Of a stretch of 64,000 nucleotides of DNA, positions 12,985 to 25,337 are shown in pieces (positions within the stretch are counted from its first letter, which is position 1; each line of letters begins with the position of its first letter). Under the pieces are notes generated by a model. That model did not search any database, was not told the DNA's origin, and saw nothing but the letters and a program-made list of their open reading frames with translations. The position numbers and the translations under genes are program-made. Source of the DNA: Cavia porcellus (taxonomy: Eukaryota > Chordata > Mammalia > Rodentia > Caviidae); assembly GCF_034190915.1 (NCBI RefSeq), contig NW_026947484.1:140590982-140654981 (forward strand), read 5' to 3'.

Positions 12985-13110
12985 TACAACCTTCAAGGTG
13001 ATTTTTTTAAATTCCCATTTTATAAACGAGGAGATTAAATTCTAAGAACTTAAGTAACTTACACTAAAAGGGCCTCCCATCTAGGAAGTGGCAGAAAAGC
13101 ACTTGAAGTT
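12985..13110 (+). repeat. MIR SINE
   Basis: Matches the MIR core pattern: CCCATTTTATAAACGAGGAGATTAAATTC, then AAGTAACTTACAC, then GGAAGTGGCAGAA. Confidence 0.7.
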
Positions 13111-13719
13111 TCATTTCTAAAATGAAATTCCTGTCCCAGCTTCACAAAGCCAAGGGACAAAAGTTTAATAATCAGTACATGTGACTAATTCCATCACACC
13201 ATCACTTGCTCTGCCTTTCACAATGTCATTAAAAAGTTACATAAGATGTGTAGAAATGTGAAGCACTGTATAACATAGTATGCCAATACTGAATGCAAAA
13301 AGAATGATATGAGAAAAATCCATATTATGAATGGCAAAAGGAATTAATTTTAACTTGGGGAGGTAAAGTGAGGGTTCACAAGGACATTTAATGATAAAGC
13401 TGAAGGGAGAACAATGCTGTGGCACCAGTAAAGATTAGACTGCATTTAATGATGGGAGATCAAACTCAGTAGAGAAATTGAGGTCAAATTTTAAATGGAA
13501 TTGTCATACACAATTGTCTAAAATTTCATTCCTATGCAGTTAAAAATAATTAATGCCTTTTAAGATCAGGAAAGTAAATAATCAGAGATATGTTTTATGA
13601 AAAATTTAAATGGGGGAGAGACTAAGGTTGGGGAAACCTGTTTCGATTCTGTTTACTTTGACCTGGTGAGAAGAAAGGAGTATCTAACAGAGTGGTACTT
13701 TGTCAAGGGTGGATAGATT
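13111..13719. other. Unique sequence
   Basis: AT-rich; no repeat, exon or other feature recognised. Confidence 0.4.
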
Positions 13720-13815
13720 GGGGCTGGAGATTTAGCTCAGTGGCAGAAGCGCCTGCCTTACAAGCAGGCAGTCGTGAGTTCGATCCCCGGTACCGATAAA
13801 AGGGAAAAATCAGAA
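13720..13815 (+). repeat. ID-type SINE, young subfamily
   Basis: GGGGCTGGAGATTTAGCTCAG start, intact A box (TAGCTCAGTGG) and B box (AGTTCGATCCC), then the tail GGTACCGATAAAAGGG. One of five copies sharing the GGTACCGATAAAAAGGAAAAA tail. The tRNA-like part is not a tRNA gene: it has no proper anticodon arm or 3' half. Confidence 0.9.
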
Positions 13816-14636
13816 AGAGATTCTTGAAATACCCAGTAATAATTTGTGTTAGAGAAACTTGGAAGGAATGTAGGTTTTTCCCCCTGTGGTTGAGAAATAA
13901 TAATAATGCTCCTATGTACCAGACGCTGTTCTAAGTAACACATGTAATATCATTTAATTATAACTAATGAAATTTCCTAGTGCTTTTGAAAATAATCTTA
14001 ACAACTTCACTGGTACAATAACTCATATAATATTATAACTTAGTCATTGAAAGTATAAAATTTAATTTACATACTAAAGTTTTAGCATATTCAGAGTTAT
14101 ACAACTCTTATTGCAATCTTTAGAACATTTTCATTACTCAGTAGAAAAATCATTAACATCATTGTCAATTTCTCTATTTCTCCTAGACTTTGTCAACCAT
14201 CACTCTACCCTCTTTCACTATTAATCTGCTTGTTTTAGGTGGTTCATATATGTGAAATCATACAGTATGTGGTTTGTTGTGATTTCATTCATTTAACAGT
14301 GTTTGCAAAATTCAGTAGTACTCCACTGTATTAGAAAACCACATATTCTTTATCCATACATTGATTGATGGGCATTTGAACTGTTTCCAAGATTTAGCTA
14401 TTACAAACTGTGCTGCTATAAAGATGGATGTGCATATATCACTGTGGTGTGATGCTTTTAATTCTTTCAGGAAGATACCAAAAAGAATAGCTAGGTCTAA
14501 TGGGACTTCTAGTTGTAGGTTTTTGAGGAATCTCCACACTGTTTCCAAATGGTTTCACCAGTCTACACTGTTACCAACAGTGGAGAAGGGTTACTTTTCC
14601 CCACCTCCAGCATTTCTTATTGGTTGATGTCTTTTA

Positions 14637-14726
14637 CTTTTTTTTTTTTTTTTTTGCCAGAGGTGGAACTCACAACCTCTTGCTTGCCAGGCAGGCACTT
14701 GTGTTGCTGGGCTAAATCCCAGGCCC
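14637..14726 (-). repeat. ID-type SINE inside L1-B
   Basis: A T17 run followed by GCCAGAGGTGGAACTCACAA ... GGGCTAAATCCCAGGCCC, the reverse complement of an ID element with a degenerate B box. It interrupts the L1 ORF2 C-terminal region. Confidence 0.85.
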
Positions 14727-15740
14727 TGACTTCTTGATAATAGCTGTTCTTTCTGGAGTGGAATGCAATCAGCATTCTTTTAAGTTGCGTCTCTCAAATA
14801 ACCAGTGATGTTGAACATTTTTTCGTATATTTATTTGCCATTGGTACTTCTATATTTGAGAAATATTTATTCATTTCAGATGCCCATTTTTGGACTGGGT
14901 CTTTAAATGTGGAGCATCTGTTTATTTTGTTTTTGGAGTTGTTCTTTCTGTATTCTAGATATTAGTCCTTTGTCTGAGAAGAGCTGACAAAAATTTTTTT
15001 CCACACTGTCAGTTATCTTTTCATACTGTTGGTAGTTTTTTTTTGCTGTGCCAGATCTTTCAATAAGATCCAAGTTGTTGATTTTGGTGATTTTCCTGTG
15101 CAAATGGGGTTTTGTTCAAAAATTCTTTGCCTACACAATTGTCTTTAAGGGTTCTATTCATTCTGCCTTCTAGAACATTTAGTTTTTCTATTTTAATATT
15201 AGATCTTTGATCCATTTTGATTTTAATTTAGCATGTGGTGAAAGAAATGAGTCTAGTTTTAATCTTCAGCATATAGAAAGCCAGTTTTTCCAGCACCATT
15301 CATTAAAGAGGCTATCTTTATTCCAGTGAAGGCATTTGGTTCCCTTGTCAAAGATAAGTGGCTGAGCGCCTTTGGTGTTGATTTTGCATCTTCTAACCAG
15401 TTCCATTGATCATTGGGTCTGTTTTTCTGCCAGTGCTGTGCTGTTTGTTTTATATTGTTTTTTTAATCATGGTAGTTCTGAGTGTATTTTCAAGTCAGGG
15501 ATTGCGATGCCTCCTGCTTTGCCCTTTTTGCCTAAAATTGCTTCCGCTATTTTAGGTCTCTTCCAAATGAATTTTAGGATTGTTTTCTCTATTTCTATGA
15601 CATATGCTATTAGATTTTGATTGGGATTGAATTAAATCTGTCTAACAATTTTGTGCTAGGGTGGTTGTGCAAAAAGATGTACAATCATTTTAACTATATT
15701 GGTTCTTCCTACCCAAGATCAGGGAAATCTTACCATTTTC

Positions 15741-15837
15741 TTTTTTTTTATTTTTTGGGAGGATACAGGGAATCAAACTCAGGACCTTGCACTAGCCAGG
15801 CAGGTGCTTGTGCCACTGAGCTATATTCCTGGTCCTA
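15741..15837 (-). repeat. ID-type SINE inside L1-B
   Basis: T-rich start, then GGGAATCAAACTCAGGACCT ... GCCACTGAGCTATATTCCTG, a diverged reverse-complement ID element interrupting L1 ORF2. Confidence 0.82.
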
Positions 15838-17819
15838 ATTTTGCCATTTTCTGATAATCCTCTTCAGTTGCTCTTTTCAGAGTACCTTAGTTTTCAACGT
15901 AAAAATCTTTTACTTCCTTTGTTAGATTTTTTCTTAGTTATTTCATTTTTTGTATGCTATTGTGAAAGTATTGTTTCCCAAATTTCTCTGTCAGTAAGTC
16001 TGTTATTTTTGTACAGGAATGTAATTAACTTTTGAATGTTGACTTTGTCTCCAGCTATGCTACTGAATTTGGCTATTAAATATAGAAGTTTTTTGGTGAA
16101 AACAAAGAAGTCTTTTGATGGAGTCTTTTGGGATTTTTATGTTAAAGATCATGTCATCTACAAATAAGGATAAATGAACTTCTTTTCCTATTTTATTCCT
16201 TTTAGTTCTTTTTCTTGTCTAATTGCGCTAATGTTTCCATAAATAGGATGAATGTGAGTAGCCATGGTGCACATCATTGTCTTGTTCCTGATTTTAGAGT
16301 GAAAGACTTCAATTTTTGATTATTTACTTTGACCTTGGCTTTTATAAGATTGAGATAAAAATCACTATTCAAATATCTGTTTGGTGTTTTATTTTAAATA
16401 ATGGATGGATGTTGTCAAATGCTTTCTATGTGTTTACTGAGAGAATTATATGGTTTTTGACCTTGAGTATGTTAATGTGTTGTATTGATTGGTTTGCATA
16501 CATTGAGCCATCCTTGCATCCCTGGGACCAATCCTATGTGGTCATGCTGCATAATCTTCTTGATGATGTATAGCATTGGTTTGCCAGTATCTTATTGAAG
16601 ATTTTGCATTGATGTTCAGCTGAGAGATTGACTTATAGTTGTTTTTGGTTGGATCCTTCTCCAGATTTGGTATGAGTAATGCTTGATTCTAGGAATAAAT
16701 TTGGGAGTATTACTTTCATTTCAATTTCCTTAAAGAGTGAGGATTAGTGGCATTTGATCTTCTCTAAATTTCTTAAAGAATTTAACAGCATATTCATGAG
16801 GACCCGGGTTACTCTTTTTGATTGTTTTTAAATTCCTTCTTTGACTTCACTGAATGATACTGGTTTATTTAGAATTTTTATATCTTCTTGATTCAGCTTC
16901 AGGAATTCATATGTATCTAGAGGTCTGTTCATTTCTTCTGTGTTTTCCGTCTTACTAGAGTTGAAGTAGGTATTATTGACTTTCTGGATTTCTGCAGGAT
17001 CTGTTATGATTTTACCCATTTAATCTTTATTGAATGGATCTGAGTCTTTTCTTTGTTTCCTTTTTTAGATAAGGTTGGCTAAGTGTTTGTCTATTTTATT
17101 TAATGTTTTAAAGTTCCATGTGCAGCTAATAAGAATATGTATTTGATGTGGGGTGGAATGGTCTGTGGAGATCTATTTGTTCAAAAGTTTATTTGGGTCA
17201 GTGCTGATATTTCTTTGTTAGTTTTTTTGTCTAGCTGATCTGTTTATTTGTAAGTGTGGGGTATTGAGATTCCTCATTACAATACTATTAGTGCTTATTT
17301 GATATCTGATAATCTTTGTTTTGTATAACTTTGTGCACTGGTATTTAATGTACATATATTTATGATCGTTCCCTCCTACTTTTGGAATTTTCCCTTTACA
17401 TGAATGTAGTGACTTTTTTTGTCTCTCTTGATCAGTCTTGACTTGAAATCCACTTTGTCTGCAAAAAGAATATTTATTTCTACTTTTTCTGAGGGTTCCT
17501 GTCACATGGAGTATTTTTTCCATCCTTTGATTTTCAGTCTATGAATTTCCATATGAGGTAAATGTATTTCTTGTATGCAGCAAATTTTTGGATCTTGCTT
17601 CTTGATCCATTTTGCCAGTCCATTTCTTTTGATTAGTGAATTGAAACCACTTACATTGATGATTATAACTAGCCTGTATTGACTTATCTTTGTCATGTTA
17701 TTTTCCTGTTGGTCCCCCTTTTATCACCTTCTGTTTAAATATTTGCGTTTCCTGGTAGATTCATTCTGTTGGGGTTCATGGCATTGTAGTTCTCGTTATC
17801 TCTTTCTAGAATGTCTTTC

Positions 17820-18760
17820 AGAACATTTTGAAGTGCTGAGTTGATTGTGATGAATTTCTTCAGGTGTCATTTATCATGGAAGTATCTTAGATCTTTGTCA
17901 ATTTTGAAAGATACTTTTGTGGGGTAACCAATTTGGACTGGAGGTTCTTTTCCTTTAGGGCTTGAAATAGTTCCCTCCAAGATCTCCTTGACTTGAGCAT
18001 GTGTGTTGAGAAATCAGTTGTGATTCTGATGGGTTTTCCTTTATATTTGATTTGTTTTCTTTCTTTAACAGTTTGTAGTACTCTATTTTTGTGTTGAATT
18101 TCTAGAATATTGAATATCATATGCCTTGGGGTAGAATTTTTTTATCATGGCTAATTGGAGTTCTATATGACTCACTTATTTGTATGTGAAAATTTTTTCC
18201 ATGCTTAGAAAATTTTCTACTGTTACTTCTTTGAGCAAGTAGTTTATGTTCTTGGTTTCATCTTCTGATTTTTCATTCATTCTGATCAATCTTATATTCT
18301 CCTTTGCATCATCTAGCAGCTATTGTATTGCTTTTTTTGTTGTCCTTGCTATTTTTAAAAAGTCCTGTAATCTATCTTCTGTATCTAATATTCTGTCTTC
18401 ACATTGGCTCATTCTGTTCCATATACTTTCACTAGAATTTTTAATCTCCTGGATATGTCTTTGAATCTTTTTCATGGATTCCTTTTTTTTCCCTGGATTG
18501 GGTATGCAAGGTCTCCATCATTTTCATAAACTCCTCTATGGGTTTATCTGTGTCTGTGTCAATAATCTTGTTCTTTGTAAGGGTCACTATCTCTGTAGTT
18601 ATCTGAAAAACATCATCTTTGTTACTTCCACTTTACCACTTCAGAGTCCAGGTGGATGTTTTTTAATTATTCTGCCTCATTGACCCCTGGGTTTACCTTT
18701 GCTGACCTGGAAGTCTAGGGTTGCTTCTTGCTTAAGTGTCTTCTCATTTCCTGTGTTTGT
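17820..18760 (-). pseudogene. L1-B ORF1, broken
   Basis: The C-terminal nucleic-acid-binding piece at 17887-18120 contains KGKPIRITTDFSTHMLKSRR, parallel to L1-A ORF1. The N-terminal coiled-coil part (18200-18760) is recognisable only in fragments. Confidence 0.8.
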
Positions 18761-20098
18761 TTGTTTGTTTGTTAGTTTAACTCCTAGATTGATGCTTATA
18801 AATTGCTTATGGAGGTAGCTTTTTTGCTAGTTATTTAGAAACCTTAGGAAATGACTACTTCTCAGATACATCTTCCAAATGTAGCTGGCTTTTCGATATT
18901 AGTTTGTTGCAATATCCTACCTCTTCACTTTTTTTGAGTAGGAGAAGTGGCTGCTTATTTGGCCTAGCCTCTGGTTCTTTGGCACTGGCCTATTGTATTG
19001 TTTGTGACCCTCAGGGAATCTCAGTCTTAACATACCAGGAAAACCAACTGATTGAAAAAATTATGTCACCTTGGCTAAAGTAGTACAATCCATAATAACA
19101 GTAGCATCCTTTCCTTGTAAGTCAGCACCATTAACAGACAATGTGGGAAGAGAACAAGGATTCACCATGAAGCAAACCCTCCCTTCAGACCAGTGCCATG
19201 CACAGGCTGCTGCCAATGCGGGGACAGCCAAACCCCAGCCCCTTCTAGTGCATGGGTTGGGAAACAAGAAAAGCCAAACCACCCCCACTCCCTTGACTTC
19301 CTGCCAATTTGAACTTGGTTTTGCCTTACCTGACACTGAAGTCAGTATATGGAGCCAACCTACTGCTGCTCTGAGTTTTGAGCTCAGTTGGTTTCTCTCC
19401 AAAAAGGCAACTGGCCAATTGCTCTCTCCTGGGGATATCCTAACCCAAATAACTCTCCACCCGCTGCAGTCTGCTGCATCCATTGCAGTGTTCTACTGGT
19501 GCATTTCTCTGTAGAAGCCTCTGGGGTCCCCTGTAGTCACTACGCATCTGCATGTTCTAGCACCTTCTTCTTCTGCATTGTTATCTGTCTCTTTGCTCTC
19601 TGACCATGGGCTTCAATTCTCTTTAGATCCTTGCTGGTCCTGGGGACCTACTTCCCTCTTTCTTGTTCTCATGTTGCTATGTTCCAGGGTCTAGACACCA
19701 AATCTCAGAGAGACTGTTTCTGTGTTCACCAATCTGCCAAATTAAGATTTTAAGAAATTTTGCACCAGCCATCACATCTATTGGAGAAAAGTTCTGCAAA
19801 TACTATTTTAAAAAAAGACTGTAACATTGTGAATTGTATGAGAAGTGTAACAATTGATAAAGCTAAATTAAAGACTTGCAAGGGGTTAGGTAATTGGTGC
19901 TGTTTGCTTTCAACTTAATCCTCTGTTGAAATAAATACCAGAGTGGAAATAATTTCAGTGGAATCCTATGTTTAACATGAATTGCAGTTAAGACTTGGTC
20001 AGAAATGCTTCCTGCAATAAAACAAGCTGAAGAATCAGTGAGAGTCAGATTAAACACAGTTAATCTGTAAACTTATTGTTGGCTCTGTCTTCTACTGC

Positions 20099-20377
20099 TA
20101 AATACTAATATTATGATGAATTTACTGTTTACATTAATTTTAACTTCATCATTGAAACATTTTCTTGAGTTAGTTGGGTGAATATGCCTTTGGGCCATAT
20201 GGAAAAAGAGATACTCTTGTCCTCAGAACCAGTTTCTTAAATACTAATATTATGATGAATTTACTGTTTACATTAATTTTAACTTCATCATTGAAACATT
20301 TTCTTGAGTTAGTTGGGTGAATATGCCTTTGGGCCATATGGAAAAAGAGATACTCTTGTCCTCAGAACCAGTTTCTT
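20099..20377. repeat. Exact tandem duplication, 139-bp unit, two copies
   Basis: 20099-20238 repeats at 20238-20377 with no difference seen by eye (unit begins TAAATACTAATATTATGATG and ends AGTTTCT). The identity implies a very recent event or an assembly artefact. No coding content recognised. Confidence 0.95.
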
Positions 20378-21010
20378 GAGTGCATACAGTTTCTTAGACA
20401 ACTTGACAGAGTTGACAGATTTGGTGCTGAGACAACAAATGCAGTAATTTTGTATCCACTTGAACTATTCTTAGAATTCAACAACGTACACATGAATATT
20501 TACTTATGGAGAATAGATAAATGTGATAAATTATGCAGTGATTTTTCTACTGAAAAACTGTTAAAAGGCTACACTTTCACGCTATAAATTGATTTGTACT
20601 TGGATTTGTGAGTGGAAAGATTTTATAGCACCCATGAAATTACCTTGATCCAGTGGAATAATGGATCAGACATTTAGGATCTAATCTGGTGGGGAGTAGA
20701 CCTTTAGCAGTTCAGTGTAAGACTCATAAACGATTTTGTCTGTTTGAAGAGACATAATACTAGAGCCTACAGAAGTCATTGTATTTCTTTCCTCTTTTTT
20801 CCTTTCTTTCCTTTTCACTTCTCTTTACTACTTATCTCAAAAGGAAAAAACTGAAGAGTGTTCAGACAGGTTGTGTATTCATATCCAGGGGTCTGGGATA
20901 GCCTACGTTTACAGTAATAAAGTTTAGCTTTCTATGGTATAATGTTAGTTTAATATGTTAGTACAGCTGAGAACTTATCTATCCTACTCAGAAAGGATAA
21001 ATTATTGTCA
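20378..21010. other. Unique intronic sequence
   Basis: AT-rich, with a pyrimidine-rich tract at ~20785-20840. Nothing else recognised. Confidence 0.4.
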
Positions 21011-21019
21011 TTGTTATCG

Positions 21020-21210
21020 TCAGTTTTTCCTAACACTTTTGAATGCTTACTGCTGCCAGAAACTATACATTATTTCATTTTGTGTTCTCCACAATCCTTA
21101 TGAAACTGATACCATTATCATCCCACTGACAGAAGAAAAGATTGAGGCTGTTAGGCCAGTTGATTTGCCAAAGCTTCTTCTTGCCCCTGAGGACTTACTC
21201 TGCTCTTAAC
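21020..21210 (+). repeat. MIR SINE
   Basis: The MIR-like order of CACAATCCTTATGAAACTGA, ACCATTATCATCCCACTGAC and AGATTGAGGCTGTTAGGCCA is visible. Confidence 0.6.
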
Positions 21211-21644
21211 TTACTTGTTGCTTCCACGTACTTTTTTAGATCTCATTTAAAATGCAGCACATGATTTAGTTCTTTAACTTGTCATATTCTACTAAAGTGG
21301 GCAGTGTTTTCTGAACTTGTCTCTCAGCCTGTTCATGCAAAAGTGGAATGAATGCTGGATTGGTTACTGCTTTTGCTTTACTAGATTTACTGGATTTCAG
21401 TTTTGTTATTTTTTAAAATGAGAGGCCTGGAGCAGATAAAGAACTTCACATATTGAAATCTTTGGCCAAACTGACCTAAGAATTGACTTGATTTTCTTAC
21501 TAGCATTTAGAATGAATGGAGTCTACGTAATATATATGTCTTCCATTTTTCTTCTTTTTAGGTTTAAATAATTTTCTTGATGGAATTGAGGTGTCTGACT
21601 GGCTTAGGCATGAAGGGAAAGTGAATAGCTGTATGAAAGACAGT

Positions 21645-21870
21645 GTTCTAGGAATATTTTACATGTTATTTCACTTATTCCTCACAAAATCCCCTGTGAA
21701 TTAATCATTATGATCTTTCTTAAAAAACAAAACAATCATGCAAAGCCTATGTTAAAACCAAAGTGCCAAGTGAGCAGGTAAGTTAAGGAGTTCATCTAGC
21801 AGAAAAGTGGCACAGCCACAATTTGAACTTCATCTTTCTTACTGAAGAGTGGTTCTCTTCACTGTTTCAC
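21645..21870 (+). repeat. MIR SINE, interrupted
   Basis: Contains ATTTCACTTATTCCTCACAA and, downstream, AGAAAAGTGGCACAGCCACA plus ATTTGAACTTC, a diverged MIR with an A-rich insertion between. Confidence 0.5.
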
Positions 21871-23700
21871 AGTCTCCCACATTTCCTGTTTGTCTATTTG
21901 CTTTTACTGAAATACTCAAGAGTTTCTCACCCAAAAGAATTATATTAAGGGAGCCTTTTGGGAATTTTCTGTTGATTGATTTATACCTGATAAAGACTCT
22001 TTATGTTACTTTATGGTATGGAGGATGAGCCAGAGTCATTTATGTAGCTTCAACCACTTGAAGTCTCGTGTGTTCTCAGATTTTTCTTTTATCTGCTCAA
22101 GCATTTTTGACATATCTGACATGGCTTAGCAAATATCTGGACTTTTCTCATTCTATCAGTTAGTCAGACTTAAAGAATAACATTAGTAATAACACTTCAT
22201 AGTTACAGATTACATTTGTTTCATATGACATTTAAATAATGTGCTACTCATTCTTTCTCATTTTCCAGATAAAAGACTTATGCAGAATTTTATCCAAGGT
22301 CAACAAGTGAAGCAGTTGGCAGAAACGATAAGCTATGGTATCCTCTTTCTCAGTATCATAGTCTGAGTATTGAATCACTTGAAATAGTACAGCCTCATGG
22401 AAAACAAACATCTGCTGCGCCCAGATGATAAGGCTGCCACTGTTAATTATGATTGTAATAATAATGTTCAAAACACTGTTCTAACTCCTTCAAATGTATT
22501 ATGTTTCCTGGCCTTCTATGGCAGATTATGATGAGGAAAGTACAATTATGTCCATGTTACAGGTGCTAGACTATGATAGATGAATATCTGTCTCTACGAA
22601 GGGTCTCTAACTTAGGGACAATTTCTCATGATGACATTTTTATTATTCTTACTACTGAGCATGGAGCTGTGGAGAGTGCCACTGTTCATTAAATCTTCTA
22701 TTTTACTGGTTGTTCAGTTGGAGCAGATGAATAGTTCTCACCTTACCAGACCATGAAATTGATTTAAGAGTGATTAAGAGCATTTTCTTCATACAAAATT
22801 GAAATATGCTTTGTTGTTAGTTGTTAATTTTGGAGAGTTAGTATTGCCAGTTGCTCACCTTTTGGTGTCAACAATGCAAGATTCTTAATGAAATTTCAAT
22901 TTCAGGTCAACAACAAACAATATTTATTATGAGTATGCCCAAAACATTTTAAGGAACATACTTACAGTAAATTGTTTATTATTTATCTGAAATCCAAATT
23001 GAGCTAAATGTCCTGTATTTAAAATTGCTAAATCTGGTTTTCTATTTAGTGTGCATAAAATAGTAATCTTAAAGAAAGTCATAAAAACAGGCATTTTCTT
23101 CCTAAATGCTATAATGTAACCTCTGAAGAGATTAAAATATTCTAATCTCATTTGATCTCAACCTATGTTCTATCCCAATGCAAAAGCCAGTCTTATGAAA
23201 GCAACCAAACATTCTTTTCAATATGTCAGCCAGAAACTCAGTAGCAATATGATCTATCTTGAATCCAGCTGCCTTCTAGATCTAAATTTTTTTAATTCTC
23301 AGTAAATCTTAACTATCTAAACTGGGTTTCTACTGTTCCTAATTGTTTTTGTTGCTTTATTCACCCTGCATGAGAAGGTGTTCACAAGTGTTGCCTTTCA
23401 CTCCAAGAAATTTAGGTATTGGTGGTTGTTCTATAGTGGTAACTAAAAAAAAAAAAATACTTCTGTCTGTTCTAGTACAGTACCCACAATATGCCTTTTG
23501 TACTTCAGCCACTGTGGCTTCAATTCCTTTGTCAACTTCTGAATGAGTCTTCTTTCTCTTCCAGTTAATAATATTCTTTCTGTTTAGTACTTCTTAATGA
23601 ATTTCATCAGGGAAGGGACTAATTCCTCTCTATACCTCAACTCTAAAGTGAAGCAGAGTAACCATAAAACCATTTTCTCTTTAGTTTTCTACACACCTGC
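21871..23700. other. Intronic sequence, mostly unique
   Basis: Possible MIR piece at ~22460-22580 and a poly-A run at ~23446-23458. No exon with conserved splice sites recognised. Confidence 0.4.
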
Positions 23701-23759
23701 TCCTCTTAGTTCTGTTTCGTATTATAGTTCAAAGTGTGGATCACTACCCACATGCTAAA

Positions 23760-24290
23760 AATCTTGACATCATCTTTGCTCTTCCATCTAGTCTAACCTG
23801 CACCTCACAGGTCGTAAGCCTTATAGATCCTTCCTCTGAAATGTCTTTAACATTCTTTTTGCTGTACCTATTTGGCCTGGGGCAGTTCCCATCCCTATTT
23901 TGCTCAGTTGCTTCCTGACTCACCCATCATCATCTCTGCCAGAAGTTCCTTCCTCAACGTAGATCTAATCATGACAATATTTTGCCTCATGCTTTTTTCT
24001 GCTCTTTGGTGTTTTCATGCTACCAATTACTATCTAGTCATCTTGGCATGACTTTGATAAACTAGTTGCAAACTGTTTTCTATAGTAATTTCCCACTTCT
24101 CACACCAGGCCACTTAACATGTACCAGACACATCATCTACATTTCACCAAATCTTTGTCATACTTCAATTGAGATGCTTTTATTTCCTTTTTATTTTTGT
24201 CAGTCTTACTTGCTGATGCATTATCTCAATAAAAATCTGCATAGGTCTACCATTATTCCCTTCTTACTTTGATTCCCTTCTTACTTTGAA
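23760..24290 (+). repeat. L2 LINE 3' fragment
   Basis: A pyrimidine-rich series of short statements typical of L2 3' ends: CATCATCTCTGCCAGAAGTT, GACAATATTTTGCCTCATGC, ATTATCTCAATAAAAATCTG. A 17-bp motif (TTCCCTTCTTACTTTGA) is repeated at ~24255-24290. Confidence 0.55.
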
Positions 24291-24688
24291 GTCTAATTTC
24301 ATAACAAAGGCAAAGTATTTTTTAAATGCTCAAAATAAAATTTCTTAAAATAGTTCAATGCCCAGGTATTTTAAAATATAATTCTATATATAGAAGTTTT
24401 GTTTTTAGATAGAAAGCTATATAAGAGAGAAATCAGGCTGGTGCATTATTCTTTATCCAGGGTCAGTGATAAACAGGTTGGAAGAATAAGTAGCTTTGGG
24501 AAAATCTTGGAGCTGCACAGTTCTTTCGTCTTACTGGGTTACTGATCCATCTGGATCCTCAGTTGTGTCAATTGTGTGGAAGGGACTGTGATGAGAGGCT
24601 CCGGAGCAAGGCTTGGCTCAAAGAGGAATCTGGTTTCAGGATAGAGAGTGTTGGGCAGTTAAAGATGATTAATATCTGTATTTTTCAG

Positions 24689-24765
24689 AACATCGAGCTG
24701 AAGGTTGAAGTGGAGAGCCTGAAACGAGAACTTTGGGATAAAAGACAACATCTGGATAAAACATG
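24689..24765 (+). CDS. PDE4DIP: PDE4DIP long-isoform exon (local E1)
   Basis: The exon follows a pyrimidine-rich tttttcag acceptor and ends at TG|GTGAG. It is 77 bases, giving NIELKVEVESLKRELWDKRQHLDKT plus two bases of a Trp codon completed by the next exon. The peptide is a charged, leucine-spaced coiled coil immediately after the CM1-containing N-terminus of myomegalin (family knowledge). It is the first recognisable exon in the window. The preceding ~5 kb shows only MIR, L2 and unique intron sequence. Confidence 0.93.
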
Positions 24766-25139
24766 GTGAGTTGCAGTTTGAACTGTGTAGACGAGTTTGA
24801 AAAGGTGAATTCTGTCCCTGTTCCAATGCCTGGCTCACTAATCTGAGAACAATAGGCTTGGAATCAAATTCCTTAACTTTATCCCTGGCACTTGAATGTT
24901 GTGGCCAATTCGGGAATTTGAAAATGAGCTTTTATGTGCTTTCTTTCCCTTGGGCTTTCTGCTACTAGGTCAGGTAGATGGTGCTGGTAACTCGACCAGA
25001 CCTAAAAGTATAAACTTCTTAAAAATAGTTATGAACTAACCAGGAGACAGTGGACATTTCCACTTTTAATTTACAAAGACAATACAAATAATCTTTATCA
25101 GAGATTATCAGTTAATCTAATTGTCTTACTTTTGTCTTA

Positions 25140-25337
25140 TTGATTGGGATAAAATAGTCAGCACCAAAAGTCAAAGGAGAAAAAATTTATTTGGCTCATA
25201 ATTTGTAGAGGTTTCAGTCCATAAAAGGCTGGTTCCAAGGCAGGCTGGCTTGGCAGAGGGACAACACAGAAGAGAACCAGTTAATGGCGAGCAGAAGACA
25301 ATGAAAGCAAGCAAGGAAATGAGAGGACAAAGCTCTT
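25140..25337 (+). repeat. Interspersed repeat, left half, split by an L1 insertion
   Basis: AATTTATTTGGCTCATAATT then GTAGAGGTTTCAGTCCATAA and GGCTGG... match copies at 32270-32690, 33955-34215 and ~38645-38760. The right half resumes at 26125. It is a family widespread in mammals whose name I cannot assign with certainty. Confidence 0.6.

Larger units (their letters stand above)
14312..17696 (-). pseudogene. L1-B ORF2, broken
   Basis: The C-terminal piece at 14312-14548 (METVWRFLKNLQLEVPLDLA) and the N-terminal piece at 17502-17696 (VIIINVSGFNSLIKRNGLAK) identify both ends. Internal pieces are short, and the interior is interrupted by SINEs and a deletion. Confidence 0.85.
14150..19740 (-). 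mobile_element. LINE-1, nearly full length with internal deletion (L1-B)
   Basis: Minus orientation: 3' end at ~14150-14350, ORF2 to ~17700, ORF1 ~17820-18760 and a 5' region to ~19740. Compared with L1-A, about 470 bp of ORF2 is missing at ~17100 (L1-A 10090-10570 has no counterpart). Two ID SINEs interrupt ORF2. More diverged than L1-A; no frame is intact. Long opposing open frames at 19061-19514 lie in the 5' region and look fortuitous. Confidence 0.88.

Noticed and set aside
13720..13800. tRNA gene
   Set aside because: A and B boxes are intact, but the sequence diverges into a SINE tail without the tRNA 3' half; the same head occurs in many dispersed copies.
19061..19514. Opposed 140- and 147-codon open frames
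   Set aside because: They lie in the L1-B 5' untranslated region, overlap each other on opposite strands and show no homology or coding bias.
20955..21209. 84-codon open frame as a candidate missing upstream PDE4DIP exon
   Set aside because: The second half coincides with a MIR element, and the peptide does not match the myomegalin N-terminus.
24563..24688. Upstream extension of the first long-isoform exon
   Set aside because: The frame is open by chance, but a clear tttttcag acceptor at 24688 and the protein match begin at 24689.
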